Part shown: piece by piece, positions 39,390 through 48,648 of the stretch
Layout of the letters: each line of letters opens with the position of its first letter
Numbering within the stretch: position 1 is the stretch's first letter
NCBI RefSeq assembly: GCF_000217935.1
Contig: NZ_AFHI01000045.1
Span: 62,001 to 126,000, forward strand
Length of the DNA stretch: 64,000 nucleotides
Direction: 5' to 3'
From: Rheinheimera sp. A13L
GTDB taxonomy: Bacteria; Pseudomonadota; Gammaproteobacteria; Enterobacterales; Alteromonadaceae
The notes under the pieces: model-generated
Database searches by the model: none
What the model was told of the DNA's origin: nothing
Seen by the model: the letters and a program-made list of their open reading frames with translations, nothing else
Translations under genes and position numbers: made by a program

Positions 39390-39813
39390 TGGATTACCTT
39401 TCGAAAGTCTTCAATTACAACAGCCCATCTTGCAAAAGGATTAGCAAAGCAAACAAGCGTATTTTGCATTCTTACAAGCTGGCCACTCTTACAGAACTCA
39501 ACGCAACTACCTTCGAATAAAGTAGTAACACGCTTCAAAGATGACACCATACTGCACTAGTTTTTGCCTATCGGGCTTTTACAGCTCTTTTTGCAATAAC
39601 AGTGCGCAATCAGTACTGCTTGCTATCAGACTCCAATCACTGTACCCGTACCATGTTTCGCTTAAACCGTATCCATCTCCTAATCACCTGGCTGACGTTA
39701 CTCGCCAACAATCAGAGAACTATGCACTATATCGATTCATACGGTTCTTGCTGTATGTGGTTGAGTATCAGAGATCTTTTAAAGCCACGCGTCTACGAGC
39801 GACTCTGATATTC
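39390..39813. other. intergenic stretch between oxygenase gene and NRPS1 leader
   Basis: About 420 nt with no convincing gene on either strand. A plus-strand open frame of 96 codons exists but has an improbable composition for a protein and no ribosome binding site. The stretch could hold an internal promoter for the NRPS genes; I see no clear -35/-10 pair. Confidence 0.4.
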
Positions 39814-40677
39814 TCAGGAAATAAAATTTAAGTAGGACCTATACTTTTTAAAAAATTCACTTCTATCCATACCCAAAAATAAGGCTCTGAAAGTCAACCA
39901 GTTATAAAATAAGTTGGTTCGGGGCATCCCCTCTTTTATCCCCATAAAACTTTTAAGTACAGATGTCTTATTATGAAAGTCTAAGTTAAATGAAATACAA
40001 TCAGCATTACTCTTCACATGATGGAGAGTACCTGCGGGCATATAAAACATGTCTCCGGCACTCACTTTAACTTTCCTTACTGTAACTCCTGAAGATTCCA
40101 GCTGACACAAGTCTTCCGAAGCTGAGGGATCACAATCAAACCAGCGCCAACCTCTGCGCTTACATTTATTGCGATCTTGCCATGGAATGAGGTAAAAGTC
40201 CTTATCACCCATTACTTGAAAGAATAAATTATGTGTCCGCAGGGTATCAAAGTGCAGAGGGGTGGTGGCGCCTGACGGTGAAATAAAGAACTGTACATAT
40301 TCCCACCAATTTGCGCGGTAAAACTCAGGCAACAAATGACTAGGAAAGGCCTCAATATCAGCAATCAAATCTGGGTTTTGCAAAAAAATGGGCACGTCAT
40401 GACAGTATGGCGCTATATCTCTGTTCTCAGGGTTTTCATTAAAAGCCTGCAGCAACTCAACAAAATATTTCATTGAAAGAAACTGACTGGTGATACCCGC
40501 ACTGGTAAAATACTTAACGGTAACCCTAATGTCTGCGCACTGCCTGGCAAAAAAGGACGGTGTCCACCGCCCTACTGCAGGCCAATGACTAATAGCATCT
40601 TTCACCAGTAACACAGAATCAGCGGTCAAACGAGGATCTTTAGCAAATTCCGTCGCTGTCAATTCCTTTATAAACAT
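39814..40677 (-). CDS. JmjC/cupin-8-like Fe(II)/2OG oxygenase
   Basis: 287 residues, the usual size of a single-domain cupin-8/JmjC-like bacterial hydroxylase. The iron triad is visible as LHFD (His142, Asp144) and a distal His in GTLHH (His219 or 220), followed by a FNLDF strand. The context (between a Dab-type aminotransferase and the first NRPS, with a 21-nt gap upstream) points to hydroxylation of a free amino acid or of a peptidyl residue of the product. It has no docking domain, unlike the second oxygenase in the cluster. The fold assignment is good; the substrate is unknown. Confidence 0.85.
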   Translation of the reverse strand: MFIKELTATEFAKDPRLTADSVLLVKDAISHWPAVGRWTPSFFARQCADIRVTVKYFTSAGITSQFLSMKYFVELLQAFNENPENRDIAPYCHDVPIFLQNPDLIADIEAFPSHLLPEFYRANWWEYVQFFISPSGATTPLHFDTLRTHNLFFQVMGDKDFYLIPWQDRNKCKRRGWRWFDCDPSASEDLCQLESSGVTVRKVKVSAGDMFYMPAGTLHHVKSNADCISFNLDFHNKTSVLKSFMGIKEGMPRTNLFYNWLTFRALFLGMDRSEFFKKYRSYLNFIS

Positions 40678-40698
40678 AAGCTAAACCTTCAGGTGCCC

Positions 40699-41985
40699 TT
40701 AGCAGTCTGCTATTTCGATTTGTGATGGTGTCTGGATAACCAATTTTTTTAATGTGCTTTCAACAATATCAATACCCCTATCCAGAAGCTCTTTTGAAAT
40801 GGTTAAAGCGGGCATTAACTTGAGCACTTCATCTATGGGACCACAACGCTCTATTACGAGGCCTGCTGCGAAACACTGATTAACCACATATTCAGCCACT
40901 GCGGGCTCTCTAAACTGCATACCCTGCATAAAACCTATCCCCTTGCGTTGTACCAGCAGCAAAGGGTATTTATGCACAATGTTATCAAGGCGCTGGGTTA
41001 TATACTCAGAAAACTCTTTTAAACGCACTTCGAATTTGGTGTCGCCCCAGTAGTGGTTAATCATTGATGTTGCAGCAACGAAAGCAAGATTATTACCCCG
41101 GAATGTTCCGTTATCCTCAGCAGGAGACCAGATGTCCAATTTATCATCAATTAGCAAGATGGCAAATGGCATGCCAATACCACCGATTGATTTGGACAAA
41201 CAAACTAAGTCAGGCTTGATACTCGCTCTTTCAAAGCTAAAGAAAGCCCCTGAGCGCCCACAGCCAGCCTGGATATCATCGATTATCAATAATATTCCCA
41301 ACTCTTCGGTCATTTTTCTGAGCTCTTGCAACCATTTTACACTGGCAACATTCAGACCACCTTCAGCCTGAATCGTCTCAACAATCACAGCTGCGGGTAA
41401 GTCAATGCCAGAGCTTGGGTCCGTTAATAATTTTCGATAATAGGCTATGGAATCCGTCTCATTGCCAAGATAACCCTCGAAGGGGAACCGTGATACCTGT
41501 GAATATGCATGATTCTGACGATGGTGATTACTTCCAGTAAGACTTAATGAAACCCCAGTCATGCCGTGAAAAGCGTTGGTGAAGCAAATAATATTCTCGC
41601 GTTTGGTAAATTTGCGGGCGAGCTTCACTGCAGACTCAATCACACTGGTTCCGGTGGGGCTAGTAAACTGTATTTTGTAATGAAGATCGCGAGGATTCAA
41701 AATGTTGTTTTGGAAGACGTGTAAAAAATCTCGTTTGGCTTTTGTATGCAAATCAAGACTCATTAAAATACCATCGGACTCAAGGTATTCTAATACTGCA
41801 TTTTTGATCACATCGTTATTATGCCCATAATTTAAAGCACCGGCACCTGATAAAAAATCTATATAACTTTTATCATTCTCGTCAAATAACTGACTATCCT
41901 TACTTTTTGAAAATACAACGGGGAAAGTGCGGCAATATGATCTGACACGTGATTCTTGTCGTTCAAACAAGTTAATGTTCTGCAT
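40699..41985 (-). CDS. class III aminotransferase, diaminobutyrate-2-oxoglutarate type (EctB-like)
   Basis: 428 residues from the preferred start. The N-terminus (FERQESRVRSYCRTFPVVF) is characteristic of diaminobutyrate-2-oxoglutarate transaminases, which make L-2,4-diaminobutyrate from aspartate semialdehyde and glutamate. PLP residues: Asp237 in IIDDIQAG and Schiff-base Lys265 in LSKSIGG. I chose ATG at 41985 because AAAGGA lies 7 nt upstream and EctB proteins start at the corresponding place; an in-frame ATG at 42024 would add 13 residues but has no clear ribosome binding site. There are no ectA or ectC neighbours, so its role is most likely to supply Dab to the NRPS, matching the several basic-type A domains. 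Confidence 0.9.
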   Translation of the reverse strand: MQNINLFERQESRVRSYCRTFPVVFSKSKDSQLFDENDKSYIDFLSGAGALNYGHNNDVIKNAVLEYLESDGILMSLDLHTKAKRDFLHVFQNNILNPRDLHYKIQFTSPTGTSVIESAVKLARKFTKRENIICFTNAFHGMTGVSLSLTGSNHHRQNHAYSQVSRFPFEGYLGNETDSIAYYRKLLTDPSSGIDLPAAVIVETIQAEGGLNVASVKWLQELRKMTEELGILLIIDDIQAGCGRSGAFFSFERASIKPDLVCLSKSIGGIGMPFAILLIDDKLDIWSPAEDNGTFRGNNLAFVAATSMINHYWGDTKFEVRLKEFSEYITQRLDNIVHKYPLLLVQRKGIGFMQGMQFREPAVAEYVVNQCFAAGLVIERCGPIDEVLKLMPALTISKELLDRGIDIVESTLKKLVIQTPSQIEIADC

Positions 41986-42933
41986 TATTTTTTCCTTTTG
42001 CATTTGGCCCGTTTTATCAGCCATCTACATAGACTAAATGATTACAAAAAAGATATAAAACTATTAGACTAACAATAACGATTTTGGACCTGACTACGTC
42101 CTGCAAACTCAATATATGGCATTAGAGAACATTCCAATGCGGTCAAAGTGTTCAAGACCCTGAACTCACTGATTTTGGTTTTCAACCAGGCCGGAAAAAA
42201 AACTGCATTGCGGCCGGATAAAAATATCAATACTCATAATTCTAGAAAAAATAAACGCTATGAAATGTAGTGCACTTATATCAAGCAATATTTGTCATTG
42301 GAAGACGGTATTGCAGCATGAATAAAATGGCACAATGTGTCCATTTCATCATCACCCTTCTTAAATTGATGGGCTCACGTTATTGCTTCAGCTAGCGCCT
42401 GCCAAGGGTTTTAGATCGTTAATAGCAACATAAAGTGATGCTTCTGGATTACCAGTGCTGCTTTTTAAACTTTCCCGGAACACAATGGGTAAATTATTGC
42501 TCATGCGCCAAACTTAAGATTAAAGTGGATACCCACCTCTTACTGTACAACTTGGGACGTTAACCTTGCTACCTGCCGAAGCCATCCTCTTTAGTCAAGC
42601 CAGACAAATGAGTTATGTATGTTCACACAACAAAATTTCTTCAGTACCAAGACAAAAGCTTTAGTGTCATGTGCGAAATAATCGTCTCATACGTGAGAAC
42701 AATTTCGAGTTTCCGGATTCTACACAGTCACCATTCAAATAGTCAACAAGTGGAAACTATAAAATTTTTTAGTGTAAGTAGCTGTTTATCATACCAATCA
42801 ATGACTACCTTATGTGAGCGTAAATCCCCTTACAAGTAAGTCTAAGTTAAGTGAAGTCGGCGTTTTCCAAGTTAGTTGTAACCATAAATCGTTTTAGGTG
42901 GGCTGTTTTTCCGGATTCAGCGTTGCAGGTCAC
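41986..42933. other. non-coding region upstream of the NRPS operon
   Basis: AT-rich, with no supported gene on either strand. It must contain the promoter for the aminotransferase-oxygenase-NRPS transcription unit if that is one operon. The AT-rich stretch at about 42030-42080 is the likely place, but I cannot assign boxes. The part beyond 42800 may be further debris of the adjoining transposase remnant. Confidence 0.4.
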
Positions 42934-43594
42934 ACAGGCGCACCGTTATCTGAGTGCAATATCACCACAGTGTAAAGACTTCTCGCGGCTGAACAAATCT
43001 TCCCGTATGTACAGGTAGCAAAACTGTCCACGCACCCTGTTGTTTAAGCATTTGATATCCCAGCAAAATACCTGACCAGGCCCTGTCGCTTTATCGATCG
43101 TCGGCAGGACTGAGGTTAATCGTCCTCGTGGTCACCTTCCCAAAGCTCATTTAACTTTTTTCTGAGCACCAGGATAGCTGCGGTTTCTACCAGTGCCTTT
43201 TTCCCGAATCTCACGTTTTTATTGTTCGATTTCTCTAGGGTCGGCCTGTCGTTGCCGTTTGGCTTCCTGTTTCCATTAAGTGGAGCCCATCAAGCCTCTG
43301 AGCACATCCGCTTTCCTGACTTTCACTTATTCAACATAGAAGCCTTTTCACGGCAGCTTCGTTTAAACTGGCGGTTTCAAGCGCTGTGGCAAACTTAGCT
43401 TCTGCGGACCATGGCTCTGGTGTTGATTTACTTCCGGACACAGGACGACCTTGTTGATTGGCTTTGTCCCGCCACTTATACAAAGTTTACAGCCCCATCT
43501 CTTCGCTGCTGAATACTTCAGTAATAGTCTTATTCGGAGAAGGTAATAATTTTTTCAAAATCTGCCGTTTACGTTTTTCACTATAACGAAACAC
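42934..43594 (-). pseudogene. decayed IS3-family transposase (orfA and orfB fragments)
   Basis: Reading the minus strand across frames gives FRYSEKRKRQILKKLLP, then TLYKWRDKANQQGRPVSGS, then WSAEAKFATALETASLNEA, then KRQRQADPREIEQ and LRKKLNALWEG-like pieces. These match the first reading frame of IS3-group elements with a helix-turn-helix OrfA. Further on come GPGQVFCWDIK, VRGQFCYLYIREDLFSREK and HSDNGAPV, which are OrfB DDE-catalytic-domain pieces. There are several stops and frameshifts and a large internal deletion (about 660 nt in place of about 1.4 kb). It is clearly dead. Its inverted repeats were not found. Confidence 0.75.
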
Positions 43595-43904
43595 AATCAA
43601 ACTTCAACGCCCAGACTGGTTGAATTTTAAGCAGCAAGATATGCTGCCAGACAGGAAGTCCAGAAACAACTTTTAAAGATATTTGAAGAAATAAACCCAT
43701 TAATATTGACAAAAAACTTAACTTTATTTACCTTATCTCACACAATGATAATCAAATATTAACGAATTTATTACTAAAAATCAGATACATTCAATTTGAC
43801 CTGCCTAGCCTCTCTCTCGGCGCTGAGAGCTTGGAAGGCGCATATTTGATTTTGATTTCAGTAATTGTAGCAAAAAATAAATTCGCAGTTTCTAAGGTAG
43901 GAAA
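43595..43904. other. AT-rich intergenic region
   Basis: About 310 nt between the transposase remnant and the small ORF. It is strongly AT-rich at 43680-43800. No gene or clear hairpin is seen; it could carry the promoter of the small downstream ORF. Confidence 0.35.
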
Positions 43905-44108
43905 ATGAAAGATCTTACATATTTTATAAATGAAGTATACAAAGCCGCTTATCTGCAAGGCAGGGAAGATGGATTAGAGGGACTCTACATAGAGCCTAAG
44001 TTAGTCCTAGACCGCTTTATAATTGACCAAAATATTGCAACAAAATTATCTGAGCTAGCTTTTTTATCCGCCCCCAATCCTGGGGAAAAAGCTGCCGACC
44101 TCCACTAA
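43905..44108 (+). CDS. hypothetical small protein (67 aa)
   Basis: ATG with AAGGTAGGA about 5 nt upstream, a good ribosome binding site. It starts MKDLTYFINEVYKAAYLQG; the composition is that of a soluble, partly helical acidic protein without Cys, signal peptide or membrane segment. No family recognised. It is the only plus-strand gene in the otherwise minus-strand first 50 kb and sits beside mobile-element debris. Confidence 0.5.
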   Translation: MKDLTYFINEVYKAAYLQGREDGLEGLYIEPKLVLDRFIIDQNIATKLSELAFLSAPNPGEKAADLH

Positions 44109-44379
44109 CCTCCTGATTTTTAATATCGTATGATTAAATCAATCCACCAAATTAAGCATAAAGGGTACATCTGTGTACGTAAAGTGATGTACCTGCTCCA
44201 GTAAATGGCTGTTTATCACAGATGATCGTTTCAATCTTCTTAGCTTTAATTCAAGCTTATCGTTTTATGCCTGATGGGGTTCTTTTGTTGATTCATAACG
44301 TCCCCGGACCTCTTCAAATTCTATAGGTCATACGTATCAACATGCTTTAACCTTTGTTTAGTCGCTCACTAAGCATCAC

Positions 44380-45468
44380 TTATTCTGCCTTGCTTTCCAA
44401 ATAACTAAGAACCAGACTCAATGCCTGATTCACATCAGAAGCTGACTCCCAATCCAGTGACTCCCAGTCCACCCCTGTATCCAGCTCTGTGACATTGGCT
44501 GTCAGTAACTGTTTAAGCACCTGCGGCGATTTAATAGCGCCAATTTTGTAAGGTTTTACTCCGGTGTTTTTCGCAAGCTTGTCACCTTGCAACAACAATT
44601 TGATTTCTGCGTTAATTGCTCTTTTGTGAACGTTCGACAGCAGTGCCAACCCTTTCTTTTTTTTGTAGTTCGCCTCAGTGGTAAGAACGATATTTTTCAT
44701 TTTCAAAAATGGCAAGGTGTTGCCATTGCTATACGCATCCATCACTGCAGGATAACGAACTAACACGTTGTAGTTGTCATAAGCCCCCATAGATACGCCC
44801 AACATGCTAGCAGTCTCCCTGACTGTCAGTTGTTTTTTACCTAAACGTATTCTGCTGGTAGACAACGTCTCCACTTCCATCATTGCATCCTGAAAAGCCT
44901 GCAATTTTCCGTATTGAGGTAAATCTTCCCGACTGGCATTTTCCTGAAATTGCTTTGTTTTCGGCAATATAGGTTTTTCGTTGTACACCTTAAAATAAGC
45001 TGCACCATTAATGCCATTGGCGTACACCATTGCAAAAAATCTACGATGACCAGTCAGTACTCTGTAAGTACCATTATGTTCAGGATAGATTGTGGGCACC
45101 TGTATAATCTCAGATACAGCTACATTGCGGGCCAGATCCAGTATGGACTCAATACTACGATTCGCTTTTTTCCATTCTTGAGTATTCTGAGTGAAACAGT
45201 TCACAAGACAAGACTTACCAATGGCCACTTTGTCTTTTGCATCGTATAAAGCAACAAGCTGTGCTTTAGACAACTTTCTGGTCACCAACTGGTGAGCATG
45301 CAAATCAGAGATAATGACACAGGGAAAAAACCGTGGATTGCTTTCATCAGGCAGTATTTTACTAATAAAGATAGATTTATAGTCGTATTGCTGATCAATC
45401 AGTAAACCGTCAAATTCATCGGTGTTTAACGCTGCAGATAGCTGTAGCTCTAAAGGTATTGACTGCAA
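44380..45468 (-). CDS. ParB-like N-terminal-domain protein, orphan
   Basis: 362 residues. The central region TYRVLTGHRRFFAMVYANG matches the G-x-R-R box of ParB/Srx-like domains (the CTP-binding patch in ParB), followed by a helix-turn-helix-like part (LTVRETASMLGVSMGAYDNY). The first 110 residues are not typical of plasmid ParB. No ParA is adjacent, so chromosome or plasmid segregation is not supported; it may be a DNA-binding regulator or come from a mobile element. The start is TTG at 45468 with GGTGG about 10 nt upstream; an in-frame stop lies eight codons earlier, so no longer form exists. It separates the NRPS block from its probable PPTase and thioesterase. Confidence 0.75.
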   Translation of the reverse strand: MQSIPLELQLSAALNTDEFDGLLIDQQYDYKSIFISKILPDESNPRFFPCVIISDLHAHQLVTRKLSKAQLVALYDAKDKVAIGKSCLVNCFTQNTQEWKKANRSIESILDLARNVAVSEIIQVPTIYPEHNGTYRVLTGHRRFFAMVYANGINGAAYFKVYNEKPILPKTKQFQENASREDLPQYGKLQAFQDAMMEVETLSTSRIRLGKKQLTVRETASMLGVSMGAYDNYNVLVRYPAVMDAYSNGNTLPFLKMKNIVLTTEANYKKKKGLALLSNVHKRAINAEIKLLLQGDKLAKNTGVKPYKIGAIKSPQVLKQLLTANVTELDTGVDWESLDWESASDVNQALSLVLSYLESKAE

Positions 45469-45662
45469 GGGATTGATACCACCTATAAACTAAAATTGTC
45501 TTATAACACCGAAAGACAATTCGGGCAAGGGCATCATAACGATGCTTACTGCCATACCTCCTTTGGCAGGAGAGTCGGGATGTTCAAAATTCAAGCCAGA
45601 AAAACCTTAAAGGTTGATCTGTGCCACTTTAATAAACTAATTTTACCCCCTGATTTCTGACA

Positions 45663-46397
45663 TCAGTCTGGCCCATAAACCAGTGTCAACACATCAGCAG
45701 ATCCCACAAGGTAATGGCAGTCAAAATCATGATAAAAACCAGTTTCCTGCTGTAAATCTTGTTGCAGTCGCAGTCTGAGCCGTCTTTTTTCTGTGTCAAT
45801 ATCAACCAGTGTTGAGGTAGAAAAGTCCAGATAACGGCCTACTCGGGGGAAAATCGCCTTAAACAAGCTCTCCTTTGCAGAAAACAGCAGGCTTACCGCG
45901 AGACTAAACTCCATCCCCTTTTCAGTGATTTTTTGATACTCCCCCATAGTGGCAATACTGGTAGAAATCTCCCTTGCCTGCTCAGGTGCCAACTGTAATT
46001 CACTATCAATGCCAAGATAACAAAGTGAAGGAGAAACCACACACAAAGCCAGGGTATTGGTATGAGAAATACTTCCAACCACTCCCGCAGGCCACAAAGG
46101 CTGACGATGTTGGCCGATACCAAGCTCAAAAGACCGGATATTTAAATACTCTAATGCAAGGCATGCAACATAACGCCCGGCCAGAAATTCAGACCGGCGT
46201 TTCAGCACAGCCTTGTTTAAGCATGGCTCTGCTGCAACCTGCAGATACTGATGCATCTCTGGCTTGAACCCCTCAGGGTTAAATTGGCAATACACCAAAT
46301 AAAAGTTCTGCCCCAATACCTCCATGTTTACGGACAACAGAAAATGCTCTGCACCATCAGGGACAACAAGAGATTCTGATCGGGTAAAAAAAGACAT
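45663..46397 (-). CDS. 4'-phosphopantetheinyl transferase, EntD/Sfp type
   Basis: 244 residues. Activates carrier domains by moving phosphopantetheine from CoA to the conserved Ser. The three family motifs are present: GSISHT (111-113), GIDSE (Asp131 and Glu133 for Mg2+) and FSAKESLFKA (Lys175, Glu176, Lys180). The long N-terminal part with RRSEFLAGR is as in EntD. It lies 62 nt downstream of the type II thioesterase gene on the same strand, probably one operon. Eleven carrier domains upstream are the obvious clients. Confidence 0.92.
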   Translation of the reverse strand: MSFFTRSESLVVPDGAEHFLLSVNMEVLGQNFYLVYCQFNPEGFKPEMHQYLQVAAEPCLNKAVLKRRSEFLAGRYVACLALEYLNIRSFELGIGQHRQPLWPAGVVGSISHTNTLALCVVSPSLCYLGIDSELQLAPEQAREISTSIATMGEYQKITEKGMEFSLAVSLLFSAKESLFKAIFPRVGRYLDFSTSTLVDIDTEKRRLRLRLQQDLQQETGFYHDFDCHYLVGSADVLTLVYGPD

Positions 46398-46459
46398 GGC
46401 TTTTAGTGACTCCCACTATGTTCTGAGAACTCTTGTATACCAGTCACAAATAACATTTT

Positions 46460-47269
46460 TCAATGATTCGTAGCCATCTTCGGCTGGCTAGCTACAGAAC
46501 CGGCCAGCATTCCTGGTGCACTTTTTGTCAGAGTAGACTCTATTTTTTCAGATAGGATATGGAAAACCAGTTGCTTATTTTTTTCAATAAAAAAATGATC
46601 GCCCGGAACGTAATGGATCTCGCCAGCACAGGATGTAAGTTCTTTCCAGCTCTCTAAATGGCCAGGCTTAATGCCCACATCTTCTGTACCAGCCAGAACA
46701 GTAATAGGACAATTCAAAACGGTCTTGTCTGATACATAGGTATCGGCAATCTGAAAGTCTGCTCTTAATAAAGGTAAGAACAACTGCATCAGCTCTCTAT
46801 TTTGCAGCACCTCTTCCGGTGTTCCGTTTAAGCTTTGTAATTCACTGATGAATGCATCATCTGGCAAATCATAAAGCTGTTTTTTCTCCCCGGCTATATG
46901 AGGGGCGCGACTACCAGAAGCAAAAAACTGCATCGGCGTCGGCAGTTGGCGCGCCTTTAATCTGGTGGCCAATTCATAAGCAACCCGGCTACCCAAACTA
47001 TGACCGAAAAAGATAAAGGGCACATTCAACAAAGGCACGATATTTTCAATCAAGTTATCAACCAGTTGGCGCATATCGCTATAGGCCGTTTCGTTTATTC
47101 TGCTGGAGCGTCCGGGTGGTTGTATGGCAACCAACTCCACTTCCGAACTAAGCATAGCTGCCCACGGATAATAGGTTGTTGCGCTGCCACCAGCATAAGG
47201 GAAGCAAAATAGTCGTAGTTTTGGTTGCCTCACTGGACGAGGGATACAAAACCATCTGTTGTCCACCAT
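46460..47269 (-). CDS. type II thioesterase
   Basis: 269 residues, family-typical length. Alpha/beta hydrolase that removes stalled or mis-primed acyl groups from NRPS carriers. The PYAGGSA and PPGR oxyanion-region motifs are followed by GHSLGS (Ser91), GTEDVG (Asp197) and GDHFFI (His225). I chose ATG at 47269, with AAAGGA 7 nt upstream, over a TTG two codons earlier. It is followed by the PPTase gene and most likely serves the NRPS cluster. Confidence 0.93.
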   Translation of the reverse strand: MVDNRWFCIPRPVRQPKLRLFCFPYAGGSATTYYPWAAMLSSEVELVAIQPPGRSSRINETAYSDMRQLVDNLIENIVPLLNVPFIFFGHSLGSRVAYELATRLKARQLPTPMQFFASGSRAPHIAGEKKQLYDLPDDAFISELQSLNGTPEEVLQNRELMQLFLPLLRADFQIADTYVSDKTVLNCPITVLAGTEDVGIKPGHLESWKELTSCAGEIHYVPGDHFFIEKNKQLVFHILSEKIESTLTKSAPGMLAGSVASQPKMATNH

Positions 47270-47754
47270 GTTCAAGTCCTTTCAGATTGCATTTTTATTG
47301 AACAGCTTTTTACAAGCTATATCTTCTATCTGTCCTATCTCTGCATTTACTTATCATCGAGCTCAGGCAGTTTTTTATCTGCTCCACTGAATAAAGATTC
47401 AGCTCAGAACAGACTGGATTAAATGTACGGCTTTTCACTGATAGCGCTTTAACCTGATTCAATCTGCCATACTGTGGGATGGCTTAGTGACTCAACCTTA
47501 CTTATTACAGTTAACTTAGTTGGAAACTATAGTTTTCAGGTGCATAAATGCAATCAACTCTTCAATCAGCGCCTGTACTGTGACGTGCCCCGGCCGCAAT
47601 GAATCTCCACAGCATTCAACTGTATTTATAACAACATGTAAACCCACACCACAAAAAAATAGCTTAAATATCAAAAATTTAATCTTCGACATTAATTATG
47701 TATGAGTGATTTCTCAATAAAAAAACAACATACCACTGGCACGCAAAAACAGGA
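47270..47754. other. intergenic region with a possible 58-codon ORF
   Basis: About 485 nt. No confident gene. A minus-strand ORF at 47516-47692 starts MSKIKFLIFKLFFCGVG, which resembles a secretion signal, but it has no clear ribosome binding site, so I do not list it as a gene. The promoter for the thioesterase-PPTase pair should lie in the lower part. Confidence 0.4.
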
Positions 47755-48648
47755 TCAACTCTGATCAATATCCCTGCAAACCAGCTGATTACGCCCCTGA
47801 TTTTTTGCTTCGTACAGCAGAATATCTGCGCCTTTGTACAATTGCTCAAAGGATGCTTTTGCCGATATGGCAAGGCCCAGGCTTAGGGTAATATCCACAC
47901 CGTGGATTTTTTCGGCGCGTATTGCTGCCAACAGTTTTTCAGCAAATTTAACAGGTGAATCGCTGGCCTGATTTATGGTAACAATTGCAAACTCTTCACC
48001 ACCAATGCGTGCCAGCACGTCGTTTTCTCTGCTGTTTTTCGCCAGAATTTTTCCCATTTCCTGCAGTACTTCATCGCCCACATCGTGACCGTGTTGATCG
48101 TTGATTTGCTTAAAGTGGTCGATGTCGAGCATAAAAAACGAATACGACATTTTACTGCGCAGCGCTTGTTTGATCATAGCTGTAGCTCTGGCAACAAAAG
48201 CCCTTCGGTTCATTAAGCCGGTCAGCTCATCGGTTTGCGATAAGACTTCCAGCTTTTCGGCTCTTTGTTCTAAGTCGTTACGAAGATTCACCAACTCCTG
48301 ATACAAAGCATCACGTTGCTGTGCTGTGCTGATAACCCAATAAATGACAGCTTTGTCGCCTTTCGCAACACGGGCATTGACCAATACCGGCACTCGTCCA
48401 GCCGATTTGGTTTCAAGAGTTAATTGTATTTCTTCGCAATGCCCCTGATGCAACAGCATAGGCATGACAAAACTTTCAATCACAATTTTGGATGCAGCCG
48501 TAAATATCAGACCAATACGCTCCACACTTTGTGGCTCTTGCTGGCTTACTTTATAAAAGTACTGATTGGCAAACAGGATTTGACGATCTTCCACTGTGGT
48601 GACCACCAGACCAGAAGGAAAGTTGTCCAGAGGAAATTCGGCTGTCAT
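47755..48648 (-). CDS. PAS-GGDEF diguanylate cyclase
   Basis: 297 residues: a PAS-like sensor (about 5-115), a short coiled coil (about 115-140) and a GGDEF domain (about 140-297) with GGEEF at the active site. An RxxD inhibitory site (REND) lies five residues before GGEEF, so product inhibition by c-di-GMP is expected. No membrane segment. Its ATG overlaps the stop of the RsbQ-like hydrolase gene by 4 nt (ATGA), so the two are made together. In Bacillus the RsbQ hydrolase activates a PAS-containing phosphatase (RsbP); here the PAS partner makes c-di-GMP, so the hydrolase probably delivers the signal to this PAS domain (inference). Confidence 0.92.
   Translation of the reverse strand: MTAEFPLDNFPSGLVVTTVEDRQILFANQYFYKVSQQEPQSVERIGLIFTAASKIVIESFVMPMLLHQGHCEEIQLTLETKSAGRVPVLVNARVAKGDKAVIYWVISTAQQRDALYQELVNLRNDLEQRAEKLEVLSQTDELTGLMNRRAFVARATAMIKQALRSKMSYSFFMLDIDHFKQINDQHGHDVGDEVLQEMGKILAKNSRENDVLARIGGEEFAIVTINQASDSPVKFAEKLLAAIRAEKIHGVDITLSLGLAISAKASFEQLYKGADILLYEAKNQGRNQLVCRDIDQS

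Noticed and set aside
39541-39831. 96-codon plus-strand ORF in the gap before NRPS1
   Set aside because: No ribosome binding site, odd composition, and it runs into the antisense of the oxygenase gene end.
1-42024. Many 60-160-codon plus-strand open frames across the NRPS genes
   Set aside because: All are antisense shadows of long minus-strand NRPS coding sequence, without ribosome binding sites or recognisable protein features.
44380-45468. Plasmid or chromosome partition locus
   Set aside because: No ParA gene and no parS-like repeat cluster seen around the ParB-like gene.
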